From Chimaeribacter arupi (GTDB lineage: Bacteria > Pseudomonadota > Gammaproteobacteria > Enterobacterales > Enterobacteriaceae), in contig NZ_PJZI01000001.1 in the NCBI RefSeq assembly GCF_002858805.1, positions 248,001-312,000 of the forward strand: a stretch of DNA of 64,000 nt, in the 5' to 3' direction. The position numbers and the translations under genes are program-made. Positions within the stretch are counted from its first letter, which is position 1. Each line of letters begins with the position of its first letter. This document shows, piece by piece, positions 54,585-64,000 of the stretch. Under the pieces are notes generated by a model. The model ran no database searches and had not been told where the DNA came from. It saw only the letters and a list, made by a program, of their open reading frames with translations.

Positions 54585-55973
54585 CTACGAGGATAATGTT
54601 CTGATTAAATTGGAAAAATCTTCTTTGATGTCGTGGCTTTCTTCACGCAGCTGCTCGATCTTGCGGCAGGCGTGCAACACCGTGGTGTGGTCGCGGCCAC
54701 CAAACGCGTCGCCGATTTCCGGCAAACTGTGGTTGGTCAGCTCTTTGGCCAGCGCCATCGCCATCTGGCGCGGGCGGGCCACGGAACGTGAGCGTCGTTT
54801 CGACAGCAGGTCAGCGACCTTAATTTTATAATATTCAGCCACTGTTTTCTGAATATTATCGATGGTGACCAGCTTCTCCTGCAGGGCCAGCAGGTCACGC
54901 AGGGCTTCACGCACGAAGTCAATCGTGATGGCCCGGCCGGTGAAGTTCGCGTTGGCGATCACGCGGTTCAGTGCGCCTTCCAGCTCACGCACGTTAGAGC
55001 GCAGGCGCTTGGCAATAAAGAAGGCCACTTCACCCGGCAGGCGGATGTCATTCTCATCCGCTTTTTTCATCAGGATCGCCACACGGGTTTCCAGCTCCGG
55101 CGGCTCAATGGCCACCGTCAGCCCCCAGCCAAAGCGGGACTTCAGCCGGTCTTCCACGCCGTTAATCTCTTTCGGGTAGCGGTCAGAGGTCAGGATAATC
55201 TGTTGGTTGCCTTCCAGCAGCGCATTGAAGGTGTGGAAAAACTCCTCCTGCGAGCGCTCCTTATTGGCAAAGAACTGGATGTCATCGATAAGCAGTGCGT
55301 CAACCGAGCGATAATAGCGTTTGAACTCTTCAATGGCGTTGTTTTGCAGCGCCTTGACCATGTCCTGCACAAAGCGCTCAGAGTGCATATAGACCACTTT
55401 CGCATTGGCCTTGCGCGCCATAATGCCGTTGCCCACCGCGTGCAACAGGTGGGTTTTACCCAGGCCGGTGCCGCCATAAAGGAACAGCGGGTTGTACGCG
55501 CCGCCGGGGTTGTCCGCCACCTGGCGGGCCGCCGCGCGCGCCAGCTGGTTCGACTTACCCTCAACGAAGTTATCAAAGGTGTGCTTGGGGTTGACGTTGG
55601 AGCGGTAAGAAAGCTCCGGCTGCAATGCGGCGCGGTCCCAGCTTGGCCGGGCAGGGGCCGCACGGACCACCGGTGCCGCCGGGGCGCTGATGCTCGCCGC
55701 CGCGACATCCGCCATCGCCGGCATCGCGGGCTTGCTGCCCACTTCAAAACGCAGCAACGGCGCGTCCGGGCCACAGAAGTCATTCAGCAACCCGTTGATG
55801 TTGTTTAAGTATTTATCGCGAACCCAATCCAGGACGAAACGGTTTGGGGCATACAGTGCCAGGGTATTGTCACTCAGTTCCGCCTGTAGGGGGCGTATCC
55901 ACATACTAAATTCTGTGGCAGGTAATTCATCCTGCAATCGGGCAAGACACTGCTGCCAAAGCGAAAGTGACAC
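54585..55973 (-). CDS. dnaA: Chromosomal replication initiator DnaA
   Basis: A 462-residue AAA+ initiator that binds DnaA boxes and opens oriC. Domain I ([17 protein letters not shown]), a variable Ala/Pro-rich domain II (residues 85-130), the AAA+ domain with Walker [10 protein letters not shown] and Walker B LLIDDIQF, and the C-terminal signature [15 protein letters not shown] are present. The start is GTG at 55973, with GGAG 6 nt upstream, as in E. coli; a GTG four codons upstream is not used there. Confidence 0.99.
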   Translation of the reverse strand: MSLSLWQQCLARLQDELPATEFSMWIRPLQAELSDNTLALYAPNRFVLDWVRDKYLNNINGLLNDFCGPDAPLLRFEVGSKPAMPAMADVAAASISAPAAPVVRAAPARPSWDRAALQPELSYRSNVNPKHTFDNFVEGKSNQLARAAARQVADNPGGAYNPLFLYGGTGLGKTHLLHAVGNGIMARKANAKVVYMHSERFVQDMVKALQNNAIEEFKRYYRSVDALLIDDIQFFANKERSQEEFFHTFNALLEGNQQIILTSDRYPKEINGVEDRLKSRFGWGLTVAIEPPELETRVAILMKKADENDIRLPGEVAFFIAKRLRSNVRELEGALNRVIANANFTGRAITIDFVREALRDLLALQEKLVTIDNIQKTVAEYYKIKVADLLSKRRSRSVARPRQMAMALAKELTNHSLPEIGDAFGGRDHTTVLHACRKIEQLREESHDIKEDFSNLIRTLSS

Positions 55974-56194
55974 GGCGGACTCCACTCGAACAAGATCAAC
56001 AAAAGAAAAGGATCAGGATACGTTTTAAATTCATGATTTTTGACACATGCCAGTTTTTGCAGAGGCAGCGGCATGCGAACCGATTTTGACGGTTTGTGTC
56101 CGCCGTGATCCAGCGGTGGGATCGCGATCGGAATGGCGGATCATAACGCAATCCGCAAAAGAGATCCTCCCCTTCCTCACAGATTAGATCCTTT

Positions 56195-56203
56195 TTATCC
56201 ACA
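56195..56203 (+). promoter_or_regulatory. DnaA box in the dnaA promoter
   Basis: TTATCCACA, the perfect high-affinity R1-type box, matching the autoregulatory site of E. coli dnaA. Confidence 0.9.
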
Positions 56204-56314
56204 GGTTTTCGTTTCCCTGTGACTTTCCTGGTGACATACCCTGGGAAAAGGCGATCCGGAGGCGAAACTAAGTGTACGCTATCGGGCTAAAAATGCCGCA
56301 CCTTCGGCCCAGCC

Positions 56315-56323
56315 TGTGAATAA
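56315..56323 (-). promoter_or_regulatory. Second DnaA box, reverse orientation
   Basis: TTATTCACA on the minus strand fits TTATNCACA, 110 bp from the first box. Confidence 0.6.
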
Positions 56324-56388
56324 AAGAGAATTGTCCGAAGAGTGAGCAACAGGATCGTGAAACCCCTCATAGGATCGGCCTGCGATCC

Positions 56389-56416
56389 TTGCGCTTTGTT
56401 GACGAGTCCGTATAAT
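56389..56416 (+). promoter_or_regulatory. rpmH promoter, upstream
   Basis: TTGCGC-N16-TATAAT; a perfect -10, in a position comparable to an E. coli rpmH promoter. Confidence 0.65.
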
Positions 56417-56520
56417 CTTCGCCCTACGTGTGATGCCTGTGTTCCTGATGGTCCAACCAGACGGGATAGGTGGTGACCACGGGCCACTTGGTAAACAACC
56501 GGGTAGGCGTGCAATGTGAA

Positions 56521-56549
56521 TTGACTCAGGACTGTACAATTATTACAAT
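56521..56549 (+). promoter_or_regulatory. rpmH promoter, downstream
   Basis: TTGACT-N17-TACAAT, near consensus with ideal spacing, about 105 nt before rpmH. Confidence 0.75.
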
Positions 56550-56640
56550 CCCGCTTCTTTATATGTTGCGATTGAGGCGTCGGTCGTTGTCACGCCGAAT
56601 AGCCAAACGCGTTTACTGATCAGTAATTATTTAAGTTTAG

Positions 56641-56793
<153 letters not shown>

Positions 56794-56811
56794 TAAAAGC
56801 TAACCCTCTTA

Positions 56812-57171
56812 GTGGGCAAGCTCGCATTTCCCAGGGAGTTACGTTTGTTAACTCCCACTCATTTCACTTTCGTCTTCCAGCAGCCACAACGGGCTGGCAC
56901 GCCGCAACTGACTATACTCGGCCGCCTGAACACGCTGGGGCATCCCCGCATCGGTCTTACCGTCGCCAAAAAGAACGTCAAACGCGCCCATGAACGCAAC
57001 CGGATCAAACGCCTTACGCGTGAGAGCTTCCGTTTGCATCAGCATGAGCTGCCGCCGATGGACTTTGTGGTGGTCGCGAAAAAAGGAATTCAAGACCTTG
57101 ATAACCGGGCGCTGACGGAAGCGTTGGAAAAATTATGGCGCCGCCACTGTCGCCAGGCTCCCGCCTCCTGA
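56812..57171 (+). CDS. rnpA: Ribonuclease P protein component RnpA
   Basis: A 119-residue basic protein that helps the M1 RNA cut 5' leaders from tRNA precursors. The RNR motif lies in [17 protein letters not shown]. The start is GTG (as in E. coli, where GTG also opens the gene) 18 nt after rpmH. Its 3' end overlaps yidD by 37 nt in another frame. Confidence 0.97.
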   Translation: MGKLAFPRELRLLTPTHFTFVFQQPQRAGTPQLTILGRLNTLGHPRIGLTVAKKNVKRAHERNRIKRLTRESFRLHQHELPPMDFVVVAKKGIQDLDNRALTEALEKLWRRHCRQAPAS

Positions 57172-57392
57172 TCGGGCTGATACGCGGCTATCAGCTATTT
57201 ATCAGTCCGTTACTGGGGCCACATTGCCGCTTCAGGCCCACCTGCTCTCACTATGGAATTGAGGCATTAGGCCGTTTCGGCATGGTAAAAGGCAGTTGGT
57301 TGACAATCAAACGCGTATTAAAATGCCATCCCCTGAACCCAGGTGGCGATGATCCGGTGCCGCCGAAAACCGACAATAACAGAGAACACTAA
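57135..57392 (+). CDS. yidD: Membrane protein insertion efficiency factor YidD
   Basis: An 85-residue membrane-associated protein of the UPF0161 family that assists insertion of inner-membrane proteins. The signature [14 protein letters not shown] and [13 protein letters not shown] are conserved, with an amphipathic N-terminal helix. It starts inside rnpA and ends 2 nt before yidC, so the three genes are tightly packed. Confidence 0.96.
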   Translation: MAPPLSPGSRLLIGLIRGYQLFISPLLGPHCRFRPTCSHYGIEALGRFGMVKGSWLTIKRVLKCHPLNPGGDDPVPPKTDNNREH

Positions 57393-57394
57393 CG

Positions 57395-59035
57395 ATGGAT
57401 TCGCAACGCAATCTCTTTCTCATCGCTCTGCTGTTTGTGTCTTTCATGATCTGGCAGGCCTGGCAAACGGACCATGCTCCGCAACCGGCCAACCAGACCA
57501 CGCAACAGACTGCCAACACAGCCTCCGGTGATGCTTCCAGCCAGGCGGTTCCCGCCAGTGGCCAGGGTAAACTGATCACCGTTAAAACGGATGTTTTGTC
57601 ACTGACAATCAACACCCGCGGCGGCGACATCGAACAAGCGCTGCTGTTAGCCTACCCGCACACCCTGGGTTCAGAACAGCCGTTCCAGTTGCTGGAGACT
57701 TCCCCGTCCTTTGTTTATCAGGCGCAAAGCGGCCTGACCGGCAAAAATGGCCCGGACAACCCGAACAACGGCCCGCGTCCGCTGTTCCAGACGCCTCAGG
57801 ACACCTTCACCCTGGCTGAAGGCCAGGACGAGTTGCGTATCCCGATGACCTACACCGACGCCCACGGCGTGGTGTACACCAAAACCTTCGTGCTGAAGCG
57901 CGGCCAGTATGCGGTTAACGTTGACTACAATATCAACAACGCCAGCACCACGCCGCAAGAGATGACCCTGTTCGGCCAGCTCAAGCAGACGGTTGACCTG
58001 CCGAAGCACCGCGACACCGGCAGCAACAACTTTGCCCTGCACACTTACCGTGGCGCGGCCTTCTCCTCTTCTGATGACAAGTACAAGAAGTACAGCTTCG
58101 ATGACATCAAAGATGAGAACCTGAACATCACCACGCAAGGCGGCTGGGTAGCGATGCTGCAACAGTACTTCGCCACCGCGTGGGTGCCGTCGGCCAAAGA
58201 CAGCAACACCTTCTACTCCACCAGCATGGGCAGCGACCTCGCCGCCATCGGCTTTAAAGGCGTGCCGTTTGTGGTGCAGCCGGGTGCGCAGCAGAATGTG
58301 TCCGCGATCTTGTGGGTCGGCCCGGAAATCCAGGACAGAATGGCCGCAGTGGCACCGCACCTTGACCTGACCGTAGATTACGGCTGGCTGTGGTTCATCT
58401 CCCAACCGCTGTTCAAGCTGCTGAAGTTCCTGCACAGCTTCATCGGTAACTGGGGCTTCTCGATCATCGTCATCACCTTTATCGTGCGCGGTATCATGTA
58501 CCCGCTGACCAAGGCGCAGTACACCTCGATGGCGAAGATGCGTATGCTGCAACCGAAAATCCAGGCTATGCGTGAGCGCCTGGGTGACGACAAGCAGCGC
58601 ATGAGCCAGGAAATGATGGCCATGTACAAGGCAGAGAAAGTGAACCCGCTGGGTGGCTGCCTGCCGCTGATTATCCAGATGCCAATCTTCCTGGCGCTGT
58701 ACTACATGCTGATGGGCTCCATCGAGCTGCGCCATGCGCCGTTCGCCCTGTGGATCCATGACTTGTCCGCACAAGACCCGTACTACATCCTGCCGATTCT
58801 GATGGGCGTGACGATGTTCTTCATCCAGAAGATGTCGCCGACCACGGTAACCGACCCGATGCAGCAGAAGATCATGACCTTTATGCCGGTCATCTTCACG
58901 GTGTTCTTCCTGTGGTTCCCGTCTGGCCTGGTGCTGTACTATATCGTCAGTAACCTGGTGACCATCCTCCAGCAGCAGATGATTTACCGTGGCCTGGAAA
59001 AACGTGGCCTGCACAGCCGTGTGAAAAAGAGTTAA
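57395..59035 (+). CDS. yidC: Membrane protein insertase YidC
   Basis: A 546-residue inner-membrane insertase that works alone or with SecYEG. It has an N-terminal anchor ([17 protein letters not shown]), a large periplasmic domain (about 30-340) and the conserved five-helix core, with the Arg of [11 protein letters not shown] lying in the membrane groove. Length is close to E. coli (548). A strong terminator follows. Confidence 0.98.
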   Translation: MDSQRNLFLIALLFVSFMIWQAWQTDHAPQPANQTTQQTANTASGDASSQAVPASGQGKLITVKTDVLSLTINTRGGDIEQALLLAYPHTLGSEQPFQLLETSPSFVYQAQSGLTGKNGPDNPNNGPRPLFQTPQDTFTLAEGQDELRIPMTYTDAHGVVYTKTFVLKRGQYAVNVDYNINNASTTPQEMTLFGQLKQTVDLPKHRDTGSNNFALHTYRGAAFSSSDDKYKKYSFDDIKDENLNITTQGGWVAMLQQYFATAWVPSAKDSNTFYSTSMGSDLAAIGFKGVPFVVQPGAQQNVSAILWVGPEIQDRMAAVAPHLDLTVDYGWLWFISQPLFKLLKFLHSFIGNWGFSIIVITFIVRGIMYPLTKAQYTSMAKMRMLQPKIQAMRERLGDDKQRMSQEMMAMYKAEKVNPLGGCLPLIIQMPIFLALYYMLMGSIELRHAPFALWIHDLSAQDPYYILPILMGVTMFFIQKMSPTTVTDPMQQKIMTFMPVIFTVFFLWFPSGLVLYYIVSNLVTILQQQMIYRGLEKRGLHSRVKKS

Positions 59036-59064
59036 TCCGCACCGGTAAGCGACGGAAAGCATAA

Positions 59065-59096
59065 AGAAGGCGGTCAGATGACCGCCTTCTTTTTTA
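59065..59096 (+). terminator. Terminator of yidC
   Basis: A perfect 10-bp stem (AGAAGGCGGT / ACCGCCTTCT) with a 6-nt loop and six T. Confidence 0.9.
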
Positions 59097-59132
59097 TTTG
59101 ATTCGTTAACGCCCACTACCAAAGAGAACGCT

Positions 59133-60497
59133 ATGAGTACCACCGATACGATCGTTGCGCAGGCAACGCCACCGGGCCGCGGCGGCGTCGGCATTTTGCG
59201 TATTTCCGGCCGGGCTGCCCGCGAGGTGGCCGAGGTCGTGCTCGGTAAACTGCCTAAACCGCGCTACGCCGACTACCTGCCGTTCCGCGACGCTGACAAC
59301 AGCACGCTGGATCAGGGTATCGCGCTGTGGTTCCCCGGCCCGAACTCCTTTACCGGGGAAGATGTGCTGGAACTTCAGGGCCACGGCGGGCCGGTGATTC
59401 TGGATTTGCTGCTGAAACGCATCCTGGCGCTGCCGGGCGTGCGTATCGCCCGGCCGGGCGAGTTCTCAGAGCGGGCCTTCCTGAATGACAAACTCGACCT
59501 GGCGCAGGCGGAAGCCATCGCTGACCTGATCGACGCCAGCTCCGAGCAGGCGGCACGTTCAGCGATGAACTCGTTGCAGGGCGCCTTCTCCACCCGTATT
59601 CACCAACTGGTAGAAGCCCTCACCCACCTGCGCATCTATGTGGAAGCGGCGATCGACTTCCCGGATGAGGAGATCGACTTCCTCTCTGACGGCAAAATTG
59701 AAAAGCAGCTCAATGCGGTGATGGACGATCTGGACGCCGTCCGCGCCGAAGCGCGCCAGGGCAGCCTGTTGCGTGAAGGGATGAAAGTGGTGATCGCCGG
59801 GCGGCCGAATGCCGGCAAATCGAGCCTGCTGAATGCGCTGGCGGGCCGTGATGCCGCGATTGTCACTGACATCGCCGGCACCACCCGCGACGTGCTGCGC
59901 GAGCATATTCACATCGACGGTATGCCGCTGCACATCATCGACACCGCCGGGCTGCGTGACGCCAGCGATGAAGTCGAGCGCATCGGCATTGAGCGCGCCT
60001 GGAAAGAGATTGAGCAGGCAGACAGCGTGCTGTTTATGGTGGACGGCACCACCACCGACGCGGTAGAGCCTGCTGAGATCTGGCCGGAGTTTATGGCACG
60101 CCTGCCTGCCAGCCTGCCGATCACCGTGGTACGCAACAAAGCCGATGTCACCGGGGAAACGCTGGGCATCAGTCGCATCCACGACCACACGCTGATCCGC
60201 CTTTCCGCCCGCACCGGCGACGGCGTGGACGTGCTGCGTGAGCACCTGAAGGCCAGCATGGGCTTCAATACCAATATGGAAGGGGGCTTCCTGGCTCGCC
60301 GCCGCCACTTGCAGGCGCTGGAACAGGCGGCACAGCATCTGGTGCAGGGCAAGGATCAGCTGCTGGGTGCCTGGGCAGGTGAACTGCTGGCGGAAGAGCT
60401 GCGGCTGGCGCAGCAGGCGCTGAGTGAGATAACCGGGGAATTTACCTCGGATGACCTGCTCGGCCGCATCTTCTCCAGCTTCTGCATCGGCAAATAA
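59133..60497 (+). CDS. mnmE: tRNA modification GTPase MnmE
   Basis: A 454-residue GTPase that, with MnmG, installs the 5-carboxymethylaminomethyl group on wobble uridine of tRNAs. The N-terminal folate-binding domain ([19 protein letters not shown]) is followed by a helical domain carrying the G domain: G1 [10 protein letters not shown]3 DTAG, G4 NKAD. The C-terminal CIGK motif holds the catalytic cysteine. In E. coli tnaCAB follows; here a sugar ABC transporter lies beyond a perfect terminator. Confidence 0.98.
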   Translation: MSTTDTIVAQATPPGRGGVGILRISGRAAREVAEVVLGKLPKPRYADYLPFRDADNSTLDQGIALWFPGPNSFTGEDVLELQGHGGPVILDLLLKRILALPGVRIARPGEFSERAFLNDKLDLAQAEAIADLIDASSEQAARSAMNSLQGAFSTRIHQLVEALTHLRIYVEAAIDFPDEEIDFLSDGKIEKQLNAVMDDLDAVRAEARQGSLLREGMKVVIAGRPNAGKSSLLNALAGRDAAIVTDIAGTTRDVLREHIHIDGMPLHIIDTAGLRDASDEVERIGIERAWKEIEQADSVLFMVDGTTTDAVEPAEIWPEFMARLPASLPITVVRNKADVTGETLGISRIHDHTLIRLSARTGDGVDVLREHLKASMGFNTNMEGGFLARRRHLQALEQAAQHLVQGKDQLLGAWAGELLAEELRLAQQALSEITGEFTSDDLLGRIFSSFCIGK

Positions 60498-60515
60498 CAC
60501 GCCGCTGCCTGAGGT

Positions 60516-60545
60516 AAAAAGCCCGCGTTAACGCGGGCTTTTTTA
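60516..60545. terminator. Bidirectional terminator mnmE/ABC transporter
   Basis: A perfect symmetrical stem (AAAAAGCCCGCGTT / AACGCGGGCTTTTT) with A and T tracts on both flanks between convergent stop codons. Confidence 0.9.
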
Positions 60546-60563
60546 TTGTTGATTGTCCGGCGG

Positions 60564-61577
60564 TCAGGCGGCGCTGCGTCGCCGCCGTTGCATAACCCGG
60601 CGGGTAAGAATCGGCAGGGTGATAACGACGATCAGCATCAGCCCGACAATGATCGACATCACAATGCCCGGCACGTTAAGCAGGCTCAATCCGAATGTCA
60701 CCAGCCCCATCAGGAACGCAGCGATGATCACGCCCGGCATACTGCCGGAACCGCCCAGGATATTCACGCCGCCCAGTACTGCCATCGTCACCACGCTCAG
60801 CTCCCAGCCCACGGCGATGGTCGGCCGCGTGCTCCCCAGGCGGGAAGTCAGCAGCACCGCCGCCAGCCCGGCCATCACGCCTACCAGCACAAACAGGATC
60901 AGGTTATGGCGTTTGACGTTAATGCCGGAATACCACGCACCGGTGGGGTTATTGCCGATGGCGTACGTCCGGCGGCCAAAGTTGGTTTTGTGCAGCAGGA
61001 ACGCGAACGCGACAGCCAGCACGATAAACAGTGCAAACTCAAAAGAGAGCGCTTCCCAGACGTAGCCCTGGCCGAACCAGGCAAACTCCGGCGGATAGGC
61101 ATTCAGCGCCTGATCGCCCAGCAGGATATAGGCGATACCGCGGTAAAGGCTCATGGTGCCGATGGTGATCACGATAGACGAGAGGTTAAAGCGCGTCACC
61201 AGCAGGCCGTTCACCAGCCCGCACAGCAGCCCGACGCCCAGCCCGATGCCCACCAGCCCCGCCGTCCCTACCCCGGCCTGTGCGCAGAAGCCCATCACCG
61301 TGGAGCTCAGCGCAATGGTGGAGGCCACCGACAGATCAATTTCACGGGCGATAATCAGCATCGCCATCGGCAACACAATGATCGCTTTCTCCGTGAAGTT
61401 AAAGGTGGCATCCGACAGGTTCCAGATGTTCAGAAAGTAGGGGGAAGCCAGCGCGTTCGCCACAAAGACGGCCAGCGTCACGGCCAGCAGAAACGTTTCC
61501 CAGCACAGCAGCCGCCGGGCCCGTGACGGCGGCGGTGAAAGCGGCGCGGCGCGGTCAGAAATCAGCGTCTTACTCAT
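60564..61577 (-). CDS. Sugar ABC transporter permease 2 (RbsC/RhaP-Q type)
   Basis: A 337-residue inner-membrane permease of the ribose/rhamnose/AI-2 class, with about ten hydrophobic segments. The family loop AREIDLSVASTIALSSTVMG and the later segment AIGNNPTGAWYSGINV are typical. It overlaps the preceding permease gene by 4 nt (ATGA). It resembles the second permease of rhizobial-type rhamnose importers, but permeases of this class are poor guides to substrate. Confidence 0.87.
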   Translation of the reverse strand: MSKTLISDRAAPLSPPPSRARRLLCWETFLLAVTLAVFVANALASPYFLNIWNLSDATFNFTEKAIIVLPMAMLIIAREIDLSVASTIALSSTVMGFCAQAGVGTAGLVGIGLGVGLLCGLVNGLLVTRFNLSSIVITIGTMSLYRGIAYILLGDQALNAYPPEFAWFGQGYVWEALSFEFALFIVLAVAFAFLLHKTNFGRRTYAIGNNPTGAWYSGINVKRHNLILFVLVGVMAGLAAVLLTSRLGSTRPTIAVGWELSVVTMAVLGGVNILGGSGSMPGVIIAAFLMGLVTFGLSLLNVPGIVMSIIVGLMLIVVITLPILTRRVMQRRRRSAA

Positions 61578-62578
61578 GGTTTCACCCCTTCTTTTTGTCT
61601 CGACAGCGCCACGTCACGCAGGATAAGCCGCCCTTTGCGCTTGTTGCCGCGCTCATTCAGCAGCACCGCAATCACAATGACGCCCCCGGAAATCGCCATC
61701 TGCCAGAAGGGCGAAATGCCGATCACCGGCAGCGCGTTATTGATTACGCCCAGGAACAGCGCGCCCATCAGGCAACCCCACACGCGGCCGATGCCGCCCA
61801 TGGTGCTGATGCCGCCAATCACACAAGCCGCGACGATTTGCAGTTCAAACCCGTTTGCCACATCGACGTAGGCCACGGCAAAGCGGGAAATCCACAGATA
61901 GCCGCAGAAACCGGCCAGCGCACCGGAGAGGCTGAAACTGATGAACTGCATTTTCCCGGCGTTGATGCCGGTGTAATACGCGGCCGTGGCGTTGCCGCCG
62001 GCGGTGTACATCGCCCGCCCGGTGCGGCTGTAGAGCAGGAAATACCCCACCAGCAGCAGCGCGGCGACGGCACACCAGCTCAGCACCGGCATACCCAGCA
62101 CCTCAGTGCGCGGCAGGCCGAGGAAATCGCTGCTCATCTGGTGCGCGTTAATCCAGCCACCGTCCGACAGCAGGAAAATAATGCCGCGGTAGATACTCAT
62201 GGTGCCGAGCGTGACCACAATCGCCGGGATGCCGAGTTTCCACACCAGCAACCCGTTGATCATCCCCATCACCAGCCCAAGCAATGTGGCAACCACCAGC
62301 AGCACCCCAACCGGGATCGCCGGATGGTGGAAGTTAAGCAGCGCCACAATCATGCCGGTCAGCGCCAGGTTGGCCGCCATCGACAAATCAATGCCTTTGG
62401 TCAGCAGCACCATCATCTGGCCCAGCGCCAGAATGATCAGGATCGACGTATCGTTAAAGATTTCCACCAGATTGCCCGGCCGCAGGAACGAGGGCGCGCG
62501 GCTGCCGATCGCCAGGACCATCAGCAGAATCACCCCGGCCAGCAGGGCCTCACGGTGTTTAAGCAGTGTTTGCCACAT
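61574..62578 (-). CDS. Sugar ABC transporter permease 1 (RbsC/RhaP-Q type)
   Basis: A 334-residue permease paralogous to the one downstream. LTKGIDLSMAANLALTGMIVALL and TAGGNATAAYYTGINAGKMQF are the class motifs. The start codon follows the ATPase stop directly (TAA then ATG) and the end overlaps the next permease, so all three are one operon. Two different permeases form the heterodimeric channel. Confidence 0.87.
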   Translation of the reverse strand: MWQTLLKHREALLAGVILLMVLAIGSRAPSFLRPGNLVEIFNDTSILIILALGQMMVLLTKGIDLSMAANLALTGMIVALLNFHHPAIPVGVLLVVATLLGLVMGMINGLLVWKLGIPAIVVTLGTMSIYRGIIFLLSDGGWINAHQMSSDFLGLPRTEVLGMPVLSWCAVAALLLVGYFLLYSRTGRAMYTAGGNATAAYYTGINAGKMQFISFSLSGALAGFCGYLWISRFAVAYVDVANGFELQIVAACVIGGISTMGGIGRVWGCLMGALFLGVINNALPVIGISPFWQMAISGGVIVIAVLLNERGNKRKGRLILRDVALSRQKEGVKP

Positions 62579-64000
62579 TTATGCAGCCTCCTCGCCGGCA
62601 CCGCTGGCGGCGCTGACAATCATTTCGGCGCTGGCCTCACCGGCCCGGAATTCCGCCACCATCAGCCCTTCATGCATCACGATAATCCGGTCAGCCATGC
62701 CCATCACTTCCGGCAATTCCGACGACACCATAATCACTGCCAGCCCCTGCCCCACCAGTTCAGACATAAACTGGTGCACGGCGGCTTTGGAACCGATATC
62801 GATGCCTTTGGTCGGCTCATCCAGGATGATTACCGTGGGCTGGGTCGCCAGCCATTTGCCGATCACCACTTTTTGCTGGTTGCCGCCGGAGAGCGTTTCC
62901 ACCGGCTGTTTCCAGCTGAACGCCTTGACCTGCAAGCGCCTGGCGTACTCATCCGCCAGTTGGGCTTCACGCGCCTCATTCAGGATGCCGTTGGGGTTGA
63001 GGCGGCTCAGTTGCGGCAGGCTGATGTTCTGGCTGATGGGCAGCTGGATAATTGCCCCCTGTTTCTGACGCTCCTCCGGCACACAGACAATCCCGGCGTT
63101 GATGGCGTCTGCGGGCTGGCGGAAATGCAGCGCCTGGCCGTTCAGCCGGATCTCACCGTGGGAAGGCTGCGTCACCCCGGAGAGTGCCTGCATCAGTTCA
63201 GTCCGCCCCGCGCCCACCAGCCCGTAGAAGCCGAGGATCTCCCCTTTGCGCAGGGAGAAATTGATATGCGCAAACTCGGTGGGGTGGCAGAGGTCGTTGA
63301 CTTCCAGCACCGTGTCGCCGGGTTCGGTATGGATTTTCGGATAGGCGTGAGTGATTTCGCGCCCGACCATCATCGTCACCATGTGCTTTTCAGTGATGTC
63401 GCTGATCTGCCCGGAACTGATGTACACGCCGTCGCGCAGAATGGTGTAGTGGTCGGCAATCGCGAAGATTTCGTCGAACTTGTGTGAGATAAACAGAATG
63501 GCTTTCCCTTCGCGTTTCAGCCGTTCAACAATCTGGTAAAACTCGGTGATCTCATGCTGTGACAACGCCGCCGTCGGCTCATCCAGAATCACCACCTGGG
63601 CATCAAATGACAGTGCGCGCGCAATCGCCACCATATGCCGCTGGGCAATGCTCAGGGTTTTCAGCGTCACGCGTGGGTCAATCTGTACTTCCAGGCGGGT
63701 AAGGATGTCGCGTGCCTGCTGGTGCATGGCGGGCCAGTCGAGTTTTTTGAAAAAACCGCGATAGCGGTAGTGGCCGACAAAAATGTTTTCCGTCACCGTC
63801 AGCTCATCAAACAGCACGGTTTCCTGATGGATGGCGGTGATGCCGACTTTGTGCGCCGCCTCGGGCGTGGGCAGGGTAATCGGAATTGCCTTGTAGAGCA
63901 GTTCACCCTCATCGGGCTGATAGATGCCGGTCATCACTTTGACCAGCGTGGATTTTCCGGCACCGTTTTCACCGATTAATGCCGTGACTTTGCCGGGCCA
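62579..64000 (-). CDS. Sugar ABC transporter ATPase (RhaT-like), 5' end outside window
   Basis: A partial gene: 474 codons to the window edge, with only the N-terminal few dozen residues missing. It has two ATPase halves. The first has Walker A GENGAGKST, signature LSIAQRH and Walker B VVILDEPTAAL; the second has signature LSGGNQQK and VIILDEPTKGID, while its Walker A position reads GLVGAGRTE, the degenerate form usual in this class. The wording FDELTVTENIF and the IDIGSKAAVHQFMSEL segment resemble RhaT of rhizobial rhamnose importers. The binding protein should lie beyond the edge. Confidence 0.85.
   Translation of the reverse strand, partial: WPGKVTALIGENGAGKSTLVKVMTGIYQPDEGELLYKAIPITLPTPEAAHKVGITAIHQETVLFDELTVTENIFVGHYRYRGFFKKLDWPAMHQQARDILTRLEVQIDPRVTLKTLSIAQRHMVAIARALSFDAQVVILDEPTAALSQHEITEFYQIVERLKREGKAILFISHKFDEIFAIADHYTILRDGVYISSGQISDITEKHMVTMMVGREITHAYPKIHTEPGDTVLEVNDLCHPTEFAHINFSLRKGEILGFYGLVGAGRTELMQALSGVTQPSHGEIRLNGQALHFRQPADAINAGIVCVPEERQKQGAIIQLPISQNISLPQLSRLNPNGILNEAREAQLADEYARRLQVKAFSWKQPVETLSGGNQQKVVIGKWLATQPTVIILDEPTKGIDIGSKAAVHQFMSELVGQGLAVIMVSSELPEVMGMADRIIVMHEGLMVAEFRAGEASAEMIVSAASGAGEEAA

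Noticed and set aside
56279-56539. Minus-strand open frames in the dnaA-rpmH intergenic region
   Set aside because: No ribosome site, no recognisable domain, and they overlap the rpmH promoters.
57671-59194. A long minus-strand open frame opposite yidC
   Set aside because: It is a shadow of the GC-rich yidC codons; its composition is very rich in His, Arg and Val, and no homology is recognised.
61523-63487. A 654-codon + strand open frame opposite the ABC transporter genes
   Set aside because: It spans parts of three real genes on the other strand and is compositionally biased (His, Gln, Arg).

Overview
The window is a chromosomal segment of an enterobacterium (order Enterobacterales). Almost every housekeeping protein reads like its Escherichia coli counterpart, and short E. 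coli gene orders are preserved: dnaA-dnaN-recF-gyrB, rpmH-rnpA-yidD-yidC-mnmE, glyQ-glyS, mtlA-mtlD-mtlR with yibL, tag-yiaC, ibpA-ibpB with yidQ and yidR, and fdhD-sodA-yiiM. These blocks are joined differently from E. coli and are separated by sugar-utilisation clusters. The sequence is generally GC-rich. Together this suggests a plant- or environment-associated genus such as Serratia, Gibbsiella or a relative, but the genus cannot be fixed from the window.

Layout. 1-9.4 kb: mdfA, aldB, yibF, dcrB, divergent fdhE/fdhD, sodA, yiiM, yibL, mtlR. 9.4-13.2 kb: the mannitol operon with four strong CRP sites upstream. 13.2-18.7 kb: a DsbA-family thiol oxidoreductase, yiaF, yiaG, glyS, glyQ. 18.9-24.2 kb: a sugar cluster of uncertain substrate (MFS transporter, 30-aa membrane protein, GntR regulator, ManD/RspA-type dehydratase, PTS EIIBC). 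24.3-26.4 kb: an AT-richer type VI secretion island with a Tlde1-like toxin, two paralogous putative immunity genes, a chimeric hcp/tlde1 remnant and an intact hcp. 26.4-30.9 kb: an autotransporter esterase, a small lipoprotein, tag, yiaC, yiaD. 30.9-35.6 kb: a raffinose/melibiose cluster (LacI regulator, GH36 alpha-galactosidase, LacY-type permease). 35.6-41.6 kb: a 2-ketogluconate cluster (ptxS, kguE, kguK, kguT, ghrB) interrupted by a divergent pair of small regulators. 41.7-48.3 kb: malS, avtA, ibpB, ibpA, yidQ, yidR. 48.5-48.9 kb: a complete hok/mok/sok type I toxin-antitoxin locus. 48.9-60.5 kb: yidA, gyrB, recF, dnaN, dnaA, rpmH, rnpA, yidD, yidC, mnmE. 60.5 kb to the end: a sugar ABC transporter cut by the window edge.

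How it works together. The core supplies replication initiation, tRNA charging and modification, and membrane-protein insertion. The accessory parts are mostly carbon acquisition: mannitol, alpha-galactosides, maltodextrin (malS), 2-ketogluconate, a probable rhamnose-type ABC substrate and one unassigned sugar or sugar acid. Several clusters carry a visible candidate operator.

Most interesting points: the rearranged Tlde1/immunity/Hcp island, in which a fossil open reading frame joins hcp to tlde1; the intact hok/sok locus; the unassigned PTS/dehydratase cluster; and the absence, at their E. coli positions, of selAB, fdoGHI and bisC, which suggests shrinkage of the selenocysteine/molybdenum enzyme repertoire while fdhD and fdhE are kept.
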